Shown piece after piece: positions 32,701 through 44,700 of a stretch of DNA of 64,000 bases (position 1 is its first letter; every line of letters starts with the position of its first letter). Position numbers and translations under genes: made by a program. The stretch is taken from NCBI GenBank assembly GCA_030142905.1, contig JASJOG010000006.1:901501-965500 (forward strand), given 5' to 3'. Source of the DNA: Heliopora coerulea (lineage: Eukaryota; Cnidaria; Anthozoa; Scleralcyonacea; Helioporidae). A model generated the notes under the pieces. That model made no database searches and had not been told where the DNA came from. It was given only the letters and a program-made list of their open reading frames with translations.

Positions 32701-35700
32701 AACAATGCAAAAAAAAAAGTATAGAAATATGAAATTTTAATATTATTATGTCCCAAAATCCCCAATCAATGGCTAAAGTTCCATAAAGCACAATTTACTG
32801 ATATTTAACAACAATCTTTGACTTGCAATAAAAATATTAGACATATTAATTCTAGACAGTAACCCCTCTGTTTCTAATCAGATAACTGGTGGCAATCCTT
32901 CGAGCTACACTGTCGGTTCTTGAAATTTGTATTGCTCAGCATGATTCCTTTCCTCTCATTTAGCTCAAAGTTTTGCTGCACAGTTCCGAGGATGTTTCCT
33001 ATGATCCTAATACCACAAGTACCATAAGTTCAGCAGATATCAATGAACCAGACATGGTTGGTCAAACTAGCAGTCAAGTTAGTAATGAGTCAACTGTTTC
33101 CTTGAATTCACCCAGCCAGAAAATGTTAGAAGATTCTGAAGGAGATATGATATGTCAAGTAAAAAACCATGAGGACAAGGAATGCCATGCAAATGAAGGT
33201 GTTTTTGTTTCAAAAGATGACTATGAACTCCTGGTTCACAAAGCATCCCTGTACTGTGACTTTAAAGCTGAACTCAACAAAGTCAAATCCTATTATTCAA
33301 AGAGTTTACAAAGTCCACTGATGGATCCACATGCTTTTGAAAAGGTGTGCAATGATGTTGGGGCAGAAAAACTGTATTCAACAATATTTGGTTCCTTGTG
33401 TCCCTATCAGATATCAGATGAAAGAAAACACCTAACTAAAATTAGAGCCATGGTAATAATTTATATCATGATGTACTCACTTTCACAAAAAGCCAACTGG
33501 TTTCAAATAGCCTTATCCAGGACATTACAACAGTTTGGCATAACTGAGAGAGGACTAGTATCCCTGAAAAATCTAGGAATTGCAGCACATCTCCACACTG
33601 TCAAAGCTGCAGCAAGATCTTCAGCAGCATCCCATTCAGTTAACATGGCCAGTTTCATTCAAACTGTGGTGGAAAATAAACATTTCCATGTGCTATGTAT
33701 TGATGACTACCACAACATACACACAAAGCTTCATCCAGAGGCAAAGACACAAACCAAGGCAGTTCATATGTCCACTCTGCCGGTTAAAGTCTTCCCAAAT
33801 ATTGAAGCTGTTTCAAAGGAAGAAATACACAGCCTATTACCTGACCATCCAGTTATAACACTGATGCTCTTTTAAAACTTCTCAGAGAAAATATGCCAAA
33901 ATTGTCAAGAAGTTATGCTGAGAATATGCCTGACTGGGGGGTAGCAAAATACTTTGATCCTGAAGTTCAGAGACACAGGCTTTTGCTCCATGACTACCAG
34001 TAAACAGAGATTCAAAAATTGAGATGAATGGATAACATCAAGCTGATTGATAGTATTAATTTGTCCCTTAAGTCCTATGAAAACCTCCTCACTGCATTTC
34101 ATCATGTTCTTTCAAATGGTTTAGAAGGTTATCTAAATAATTTTGCTGTACTATTTGTTGGTGACTGGCCAACACAATTTTTTATGTCAGTTGGTTTATT
34201 CAAATTCAGCTTCTTTACCAACTGTCGTTAAGAATGTAGCTCCTTTGATAGGTCCTTTGCATATCTCTCTAAATTCAAGGGAATGTGTGTTGATGAATTT
34301 TCATGAAATTTTTGCTGACCTTTATTCTTTCCTCTTTGGTAAAATGGCAAAGTTGGCAAAGAAACCAAAACCTTGGAGAGTGTCACTTTTGTTGGAAGTT
34401 ATTTATGGAGGCTGGATTATTGTAAGAGAAATCATTTTGTCTGTTTTTGCCATTGCAAAGATGTTGAGTTTCTTACCCTCTTCAATCTTCTTGATAACTA
34501 CGTCCCAGTTGTCTTAAGCATTTACTCTATTGCTTTTAAGAGCAATAATTATGATCTGTACTGCCAGTCTTTGCTGTGTTGTTGGATTATGTTCATGGTC
34601 TTCAACAGGCGTCATTATGACAAAACCCTGTTGGTAGCACTCTCCACTTTTATGCATTGGCAAGACACTAGTCATCCCATGTTTCAAACTGTGCTTCAAT
34701 AGTGTAATAATTAATAACCTAACATTAAATATTCAACCAATTTCAAAAATTAATCTAGATAAAAGCTTATCTTCAATCCTCAACTAGAATCTAGTGATAC
34801 GGATAAAGTTTCGTGCATTACTCACGCCAGGATAAAGGGGGTAATCGTCAAATCGTCTCAGTTGCAACTACAGCAATTTGAACGCCGATTCCGTGGGTAA
34901 TATGCGATAAATTGCGTATCCGTCCGAGGAATTTCAAGGAAAAATCGTATTTTACTGGAAAATACAGGTTTGGAACATAAAAATGGAAAATCTACGTTCA
35001 CGTAAGGCTTTAAATCATTAGATGCACATCCCAGTGATTTTCGGCAGCCATTAAGTGAATAATGCAACCTGATTGGCTTGTCGCACGGACGTAAACAAAC
35101 GCCCTGATTGGCTTAAAACATTATCTGCCCTTGTTAGTCCTATTTCTAAAATAGGTTTTATGGTTTATATGAACACAAATGACGTTATTAAATTATCTAT
35201 TCCACAAGCTCTACAATGTCAAAATTATTGAACGCAAAAGGTATTTTTAACTTATAGTCTTATAACAATAGTTAGATTACAAGTGCAAGGTACAAAAAAG
35301 TATTTTTTGTCCAAACAATATCACTCAATGGCAGCGAAAAGCAACCTGGAATACACACTACACAAGCCAACATCCGTATTGGCGTACTTTGATAGTTTAA
35401 ACTTGTGGCTGTGTAATTTATTTGACTAATATAGAAACAACAAAAGTCATAAAACATAAGACATAAAACTAGTCTTCGTTTGTAATGGAAATGTGAAGGT
35501 CAATTTTAATAATTTCTTATTTGGCATTAGTAAAGTAAGTGTAAGAGGGTTGGAAGCAAGAGGGTTGAAGGTGAATATGGACAAGACAAAGAAGATGATA
35601 GTGGGACGGGAGCCAGCAGTGGGACCACAAAGAGGCGGATACCCCTGTGGAGTTTGTGGGGAGGGGGTTGGAGTGAATTCAGTCTGGTGCCAGGGACGTT

Positions 35701-38700
35701 CAACATGGTGCCACGGGAGATTTTCACGACTCAGAAACGTGAACAGAGCAGGAGATAACTACAGGTGTGCGGCTTGTGTCAGGGGTCCCCTGGCAACGCC
35801 TCGGGAGGTGGCAGTCAAGGGTGGTTACTTAAATAAAAAATCTAAACTTTTAGATGAGTTGCCAAAAGGATATAATTTATTTTGGCCAACAAACACTGGG
35901 CATAAACACCCTTGGTACCAGCTTATATACTGTGCTCCATGTTGACTGGGAATAAATCCTCACCAAATTCACTGGTACATCTTCCCTTAGTGTGTCCTGA
36001 GACAATTTTATTTGAAAATTTCTGTCACTGAATTGTCACCCTGCTCATACTGATTGTTGATAATCTTGGTTTCCAGACCATTAGGTTAATCCAACGACTG
36101 GCATTTAAGTTAAACCGTCACCACTTTGGAAAGAATTATTTTTATCCAGTTCACTGTGATCCAATATCATTTATGTCTTCAACAACCCAGTCAGTGGACA
36201 CATGCACACACTGTGTGCCTATTTTTCCTGTTTTCGTTAAAACCTATTTGCAAGCTTGTTGTTAAACCGGAATCTCCTTTATTATACCATATCTGGTTCA
36301 CGCACCGTGTTCTTTCCAGGACCCTGGTAACTAACATCCAGAGCTCCTGAAAAATGCTGACTCAGCTGTACCATGCCTGTGACTACTCTACTTTACTTGT
36401 ATATGTATTTCTTTTACTTCTTAGCAATAAATGCACTCAGGATGTGTTCAAAATGTTTTGTTTACAAATGATGAGTGGGAGAAAAACTGACGTTCGGTAA
36501 AATTGTTTTAAAAATTAAACAAACAAACAAACAAAAAAAAAAACGTGAAAATCTCCACCACTATTCACCTTCACTTTGGTGAATAATTGTTCACTATTTT
36601 AACACCATAGTAACTCGATGTAATTTTATGGTTCATTCTATCGCCGTGATTGAACTCGAATCTCAAGTTTTCAAGCTGCTATAATTCTTATTGTGTTTCG
36701 TTTTATATTGCTTCTCTATATTCAGGATTTTGCCAAGAATTCTTATGTTTTATCTACCTGTACTTCCTCTCTTTGCCAGATTTGCCTCAGTTAGATTAAC
36801 GTCGTATAATAGATTCTAGGTGACAAATTTTATATACAATTTTGTCTAGTAACGACGAGCGAGAAGTATTTGAAAATAAAGGTGGCGGGCTGCTTTAATA
36901 CAAAAGCAGAATAACACTTACATCTTTGGGAGACTGATCATCGTTTATTCTCTGGCCGTCGAACAGAAATCGCAATGAATTCATAGGTACGCCCTGCAAA
37001 TAACAAAATATATTTTAGTATAATTATTACTATTTAGTACATTAGGATACACATGAGCATATTTCACAAAAACTCTGTAATACAAATTTAATCAAGATTA
37101 TTCCTTCACTTTACCTGTCTGTCACAATAAGCCTGTTTCAGTTTTCTTAATTGAGTAGTACGTTTAATTTTAAAATGAACCTCCGTATTATCCTAAGAAA
37201 GAAAAATACTCTTAGTACAGGTAATCAATTTCACTTCGAACTTATGTTTACGTAACCTACTGTAAGATTGCGAAGTTTGGCTGCGATTGCACGGTGTTAG
37301 TGCACTTTTGGTTCACGGTTTCGTCCTTGCGGTCCACTTACCCCCGACGCAATTTTGGTGTAAGATTGGTTAGGTCTGTTGTGTACGACACAGCAGTCAC
37401 CTCCGACTTGAATATGATGAGGCTCAAGGTAGAAGTGACCCTCACATGTTTGGTAAACACTGGGTTCTTGAATGAAACAGTTAAGCCTGGTTCACACCTT
37501 TGACATAAGCATAAGCACAACCTGCGCAAGCGCATTAACGCTTTACGGTCAACTGAACTTTTTGTCTTTTCCAAGTAAAAAGGGATTAACTAACCACGAA
37601 GAACCCAATACGCTTGCATATGTCGTTATGCTCATGATGTCAAAAGTGTGAACCAGGCTTTAAAGCTGGTAGCAAAGAAATAAATTGAACTAGAGAAGTC
37701 CGGTTCGTTAATATCTTTAAACTGAAGAGTTAATCGAGAGGCTATTAACCCTGACCTGTCCGAGACGTACCCGACATCTTAATTTTATTTAGGCTAACGC
37801 CAGACGCTTTTACTCGTCAAGGGGTGACGTCTCGGACCGGAAATGGTTCATCGAACAAAATCAACCCCAGGATCTCTCACGCCACAGTCATGCAACATGA
37901 CACTCTTCCTATACTGAAATGTACTGAAATTAGCATGTCTCTAGGTGAGGCCTCGCTTCGATAATCGCGTTTTATAATTTATTAATTACGATGACATGAA
38001 AAAATTAAAATAGACAATAAGAATAAGGGTTTGGGGAAACCTTGAAAGCTACCGAAGGTTTAAAGCTTGGTCTCAGCATTAGTCATAACACCGTAGTCAG
38101 TCTTAGCCATACCAATGTACAGTTTGTTTTATGTAGAAGATTGTTTTAGTGAGTTATATTTGCGTACATTCGCTGAAACTCTACCCAACACGCGACATAG
38201 CTAACACTGATATAACATTAAAAAACAAACTCCTTGTGCAATACCAGAAGTTACACCCCCTGTGTTCTCAAAATACGACCTTAAAAATACTAACAGTAAT
38301 CTGTAAAAAAGATGTATAGCCTCACACAGTAACGTTCTATTAATAAATTGACAAAGTTTCACGAGGTTACATTACATTAGGTTAAGCCTGTTTTTTTTTT
38401 TCGTAATTTTATAGAACAAAGTTATTCAAATACCGTGGATGCCTTCGCTTACACGTTATACGTTAATGGTTTTGATGTCATGGTTGACACGCTGAACGTT
38501 TATTGTACCGTCAGTTGACAATGCAGTCAAGTACTGTTCCAATAGAATAGTCATCTGTAACAATCATCCTGTCCGGTACTCGGGGGAATACGTCTGCGTT
38601 ACCATGTTTTCATTTTCGCGTCTGCACTCGACACGAACGTCGAACACGTACTCTGGGAGGTGACTATCATGCAGGCTAGTCTTGGCCGAGAATTTCCCGA

Positions 38701-41700
38701 GCTTTTCAGCTGATTGATGATCAGTAAGGGAAATTTTCGGCCACACAAATACGGGTGAAACTGCTCAACTGCCTGAACCATCGCCAACACTTCATTCTCT
38801 GTTGTGTGCCACGTTCGTTCGATTTTCCTCAAGTGCGGACTAGCACAGGCAATAGCTCTCACTGTGCCATCATGGACTAGGCCAATACCGACGTCTAGTT
38901 GGAATGGGGATATGAAATCTTGGCAACGCTAAAATTGGGGATAAAGTCCAATGTAATTCGAGGCTTGTTGACACTGTGAAGGATCTGGGGGATAATCCAT
39001 TATTTCAGACCAAGTAACCCAAGAACACGACTTGCCTCTTCAGGAAACGGCATTTAACGGGCTTCAGTTCTAATTCCGCGTCCAGTTACCTAACTTCAAT
39101 TTTGTCAGGATGGTGCCCAGTTCAATCAATTGTTTGTTACTTGCAGAGAATGACCGTGGCCCCTTTCTAGGTTTACACTGCAGTGCGCAAGTGATTTTAT
39201 TCCCCATTGTTCGTATTACTGTCTACGCTGATCCACAATCTACGTGGAAACTTCAATCCTGTTTGTTGAAAAACTCATTCACACTTCATCAGGAAAAATA
39301 CCAAGGAAAATCAAAACCGTGTCGTGTCTTCAAATGCAACAAAAACACGCTTAATTTTCCCCTCAAATTTTTGCGACTCAGAAAACATTAATTCTCAAAC
39401 TTCCTTTGTGAGTTAGCATGCAAAGGGAGGGGTTCGTTTTTCAAGTCATTTAAATATATGGCAGTATGTACTTCACCCGATTCCACACACTCGGAAGTCG
39501 CCTCTTATTTTATATCCAATAAAGCACTACTGCACGAGTTATAAATATTAAAGTCTTGTTGGCGTTTTCGCTTCAAAGGTCTTGTTCTTGGCGACCAGTC
39601 TACAACCTGTTACACAGATCCCCCCGTTCAAAGGAGGCCGGTCATCCTGTTGTTGAATTTTGGGACAGTATCTCTTGATGTGTCTCGGTTAACCGAATTC
39701 CTAGCAAATGACGACACTATCGTTGCTGTAAGTCTTGAGAAGGAACCGGAGGATTTTCCAAAAATTAAAGGGATTTCTTTTCATGGATGTGGCAAAGAAT
39801 CTGGTGCTATCTGTAGTTGTAGCCCCGACATTGTGAAAGGTATCTGAATCGCCAAGACAGCTGCTCGTAGCCGACCAATGAAGCCGTTTCCACGTCCCCG
39901 GTATGAAATTGTGCATAACAGTTTCATCTTTCCTACCAAACATGATCAACTAGCCTTTGAGCCTGATACCTCGTTGGACCACTCGTTCTATTGTCTCCAC
40001 TACAAACCGCACTAATTCAAGGCCCACTTCAGGTTCAATGACGGGTCAGGTCTTTAAATCTACATTAAATATAGTATTATTCCACACAAGCAAACTTTCT
40101 TAATTCTGTTTTACCATGTAAATTATAATTGCTGATTCCAAACAAGCCATTACTGACTCACAGATTTGACTCAGCATCATTTGTGAGTCCAAGCAGGCAC
40201 TTTTATGCATTTCAAGCATTCCTAAGGGGTTAACGACCAGACTGGTTGGTTGTTGCCACAAGTGTTTATCACCCACGACAATTTTTAAAGCAAGATATGT
40301 TGCAAAATAAATTGATTTAATATCATTCATTTTATTTACATGCAATGAAAACCATTAAAATCAACTTTGCACCCAGCAGAACTGCAGCTGCAATGCATTC
40401 TTTAACATTAATACTGTACAATGCTACATCCATCATGCAACTAGTGTCATGAGGGTATGACTTGTCATCAAATAAAATATAAATTCAAACCAGTCATGTC
40501 CTCCATTGTCTTTTGCAAAAGTTGCAAAATAAAAGATTGTTCCGACTGCTGCTAATAGCTAGTGAGGTGATTTTCGAAAAAAACCCCAAACCAAACACCG
40601 TAAAAAAACCGACAAAACGACATAACCAATATTCCGCATTAACTAGCTTACTATGGATCAAAAGAAAGTTAACAAAAATGTGTTTACTTTATGAAGTCAT
40701 AATATTATTGAAATCAAAATAGATTATTTAATCTTTATTATTTAGGCATCAAAATTTAAAATCCTATCTATTTAATACAAGTGCTTTTCATCCTGTTATC
40801 TGAAACATTAACTTGACTTCCGAATGATCCTATCGATAATTCGACAAAGTGCTACTTGCATTAAATCCTAATTCGTGTTGAATGAAAAATATAAATCAAA
40901 TCAATAATTGATTAAGCCGTTTTTCAGTTTCCCTATATGAAGGAAACCTACAAAACCGATCTCTAAATAAAGTGATCTTTTCCAGTAAACGAATTGACCT
41001 TATGCATAATGACATGAGAAGGTGTAAAGCGCGCGGTGAACTCTAGTCTTAATAGTCATGCTCTTGAAAACATCTCATCATGGATTAGTTTATAAGATGT
41101 ACCGAGCCGAACCGTACTGGCATGTTGTATTAGCTCAGCTTGGTACAGCTTGGGTTTATAAAGCTGTGCCGTGCCAGTTAATCTCTCTCTGACACTTCCC
41201 AAAAGTATAAGGAAGAATGCCATGCCCGTGTTCCTCAACAGGCAGAGTAGCACATGTGTAAGCATAGCACATCTCATCTTAACTCGGTTTATAAGCTGAA
41301 ATTCAGCCGTGCTGAGCCGTTCAGTGCGGCTTGGCACGGCTTGACACAACTTATAAACTAGGCCTGATTCTTTACAGAACTCTTGCACGGGTCTTTATAT
41401 GTTTGACAGTCTTGAAAGTAGCAACAAGATTTCACTTTATTGACGAGTAAGTCTAACCAGAGTGATGCTTTTTTTTCGGAATGAAACTGATATTGAAGTC
41501 CTGAGCGCTTATGGCTGGACAAAATCCTTAATAAATTTGTCGGGCTTCGTCCACAAAAAACTGGCGACCAAGCTGGTTAAAAACAACCTGTGCCTGACAG
41601 GAAAGCTCCAAAACCTCATCAAAACAGGAGGAAATGCTCTGCGTTATCGGCAAGCACAATATTCACCCCCAAAATGAAGACCCTACCTCTGTTCAGAACT

Positions 41701-44700
41701 TTTGCACATGTCTTCACTCGACAGCCTTGAAAGTAGCAGCAAGACTTCGGCTTCGTTGACTAATCATAAGTAATCTTAGCAAAGTAGATCTGAGGCGCTG
41801 GTAGTTTCACATCCCATTTTTCTGCATGTTTTAACAATAAATAGAAACTGGGGCTTTCCTTTTACAGTTTATGCATGCAGGTTTAATAAGGCACACAAAA
41901 CGTCTGTGGCTGTGCTACTTATATGCTAGTTAATTCCTCAGGTACTTCTTATGATTATGTTCAGGTTGACAAAGTCTAAGATAGTATTTACAAAAATGCT
42001 GCTACATGTTACAGCAACTCCACTGGTCTGCTTTGTAGCAACAATTGTCATACGCCACTTCTCCGTCCTTCTGGTTCAAGAGGAGATATACAGCATAGGT
42101 AGCACTTGTGCTCACTCAATAGCCCATGAGTTTGACCAAAAACAGATTTGGAGAGTGAGGAATGTAAGAAGCTATATACATAGCGTTCTTTCCACAGCCC
42201 ATAGCTCTTTTCTCATGTTTTGATGAGCTTTTGGAACTTTCCTGTCAGGCATTGTTTGGTTGTTTTTGACCAGCTTTATCTCCAGTTTTTGGTCGATGAA
42301 TCCTGGCAAATTTGTCATGATATGAGTGCTCAGGACATCAATATCAATTTCATCTCAAGAAGAAAAAGCATCCGTACTTCTGTAGACTTACTCATCAATG
42401 AAACCAAAATCTTGCTGCTACTTTAAGGATTGCCAAACACAAAGACCAGTGCAATAGTTCTGAAAAGAATTAGGGTCTTTGTTAGTTTGATCAGCTTCTT
42501 AAAAGATGACAAAGAGCTTCAACACACTCAGCTTCAATAGTAGCCATGATGAGATGTTTTCAAGAGCATGACTATTAAGACCAGAGTTTGCACATTTTAG
42601 ACTTTCTAACATAACTATGTGCAAGGTCTATTAATTGCCTCATTCTACTGATAGTTTGTAACACTCCACACACACAACCAATGAAAGATTCACAAATTAA
42701 GCTGCTGCAAAGAAGTTTCTCTTACAAACAGAACATGCATGTGTTGCCCTCAAAACACCTTTGATTAATAATTCGGATGAGGAAACCATTTCTGTTAATT
42801 TTTTCCATTTTTAGTGGTTTCTATAGCAACTGTTTCTAATTGGATTCACCAAATGAATTATTGACTTTCTTTGTCAGGATCACCTCAAAGTTACACTCTT
42901 CTGCCTGAAAATAATTTCAAGAAAAAATATATTTCCAGGAACATGATGAGTTGCCTGTACAAATGCTTTTGACTACCAGGTCCAAAAATGATTTCATATC
43001 AACTAAATCTGTAAAACATTTAAGAAAATACACAAAACCAAAACCATTCATACTAAAGTTGCCCAAATGGTTTTGAAAGTTTGAATTTCATTTTTAAAAC
43101 TCAGGTATAATAAGGATCTTGAAAATATTTATCGGATTGTAAAATATTAAGAATTTTTGTTTCCTCTTGCTTGTTCTTCATAACAACATTCTTGATCCTT
43201 GAAATGAGTCATTCGATCCTCAAAACTACGCACTTGATCAAGATTCTTTTACTTTTTAAAATTCTTTCAAATTTCTCAAAAACTTGTCAGTTGTCAATAT
43301 TTCATGTCAGCCACTGCCATCTTCCAAAAGCAATTTTTTACAGAAAGTGACACCAACTGAGATAAACTAGAAGATGCAATTTCAAGCAATGTGCAGTGTG
43401 ACACAGTATGAACAAATTTGCCTTGCTCTAATGTTGATAATGCAGTTGATACTACAGAGGTAAATCAGGTAATAGTTTGAGTTGTTCATGGAACATTGAA
43501 ATCTTCAATATTTTTAACAAACAATGCTTTTATCTAGTATCAGGTTGCTCCACTTAAAAAGCTTTGCCATATTGTGTTTTAAATTCACTGGCATAAACGA
43601 AGCCACCTGGTCAATTATCATATGAAGGATGAAATAGAATTGTAACTTGGCATCTTGTTGTTAACATGACATTAACATGCCCAAACGGATCCTAAACAAT
43701 AACCTTGATTTCAAGTACTACAGGTAATCAAAAATTCCCTTGAGAGTAGAGTTTCTGTTTCTTGATCCTCAAAGCCTGTTTCTTGATATTTGAAGCCTTT
43801 CTCTCAATACTTGATAGTTAGGGCAACTCAAGACAGGTCTCACTCACTAGATATGCATGTGTTACTCACTCAAATGCAATACTTGCTCAATTTGCAAAGT
43901 TTAGTTTCATTAAAGTGGTACTGTATGATGTCTGAAATGCTAACCTTATTTTTAAATTATGTGTAAATTTTAAATGAAAACTTTAGATGATGAAAATATG
44001 GCTTTAGAAACAGTGAGCAAAATTTAAAAGAAAGGATGTATTGATAAAGTGACAGTAATCTCAGAAGGTTGAATAATTCAAATGCTTTATGGTTGTTTCA
44101 TCCCTGACCATTTCGCCCCCATCTATTTCTTTCCCTAGTCATTTAGTCCCCAGCTAATCTTGATCACAAAAAAAAAACAACCAAGAAGATTTTTTCTGAA
44201 GTGCAAGCATAAGTAGGATAATAATATTTTGATATAAAACCTAGGTAATGAAGAACAGAAATAGGATCAATTCAACTATAATCCCCCTCCTCTCGAGGAG
44301 GACTATACTTAAAGGTGGATTCAATTATAACCCTATCTAAATGTTACTGAAATGATTAGAATGTAAACCAACAAAGTAATAATTTTATTTAAGTATTTCA
44401 TTTGTTATTAAGTTTTGTTTGTGTTGGTTCTCAAAGGAACTGGTTTATTATTATTGCCTTGTATCAATCGGACATAATACTGCCGAGCAATTTCATGCAA
44501 TATTGCTTTGAACTTCTTCTCACCAGCCCTCTCAAAATAAATTGAAATAAGCTTTGAAATAGGTGTACATGAAACTTGAAAAATCTGGTTAAGCTTGACA
44601 GGCTATGATTTCCCAACAGACACATTTGGCTAAGCTGTTGATAAAGAATAAAAAATCATCCAGATACAAAGTTCTATTGATTATGGGCCACTTGTTTGGT

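Larger units (their letters stand above)
31618..35135 (+). mobile_element. 3.5-kb transposon with 263-bp inverted ends and 9-bp duplication
   Basis: The left arm 31618-31880 (starting AACAAGGGCAGATAATG) and right arm 34873-35135 are near-identical inverted repeats. AGTCCTATT directly precedes the left arm (31609-31617) and follows the right arm (35136-35144), a 9-bp target duplication. Long arms plus a 9-bp duplication are typical of Mutator-like elements. The internal protein is not one I recognise as a Mutator transposase, so the superfamily is left open. The body carries one decayed plus-strand gene. Confidence 0.85.
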
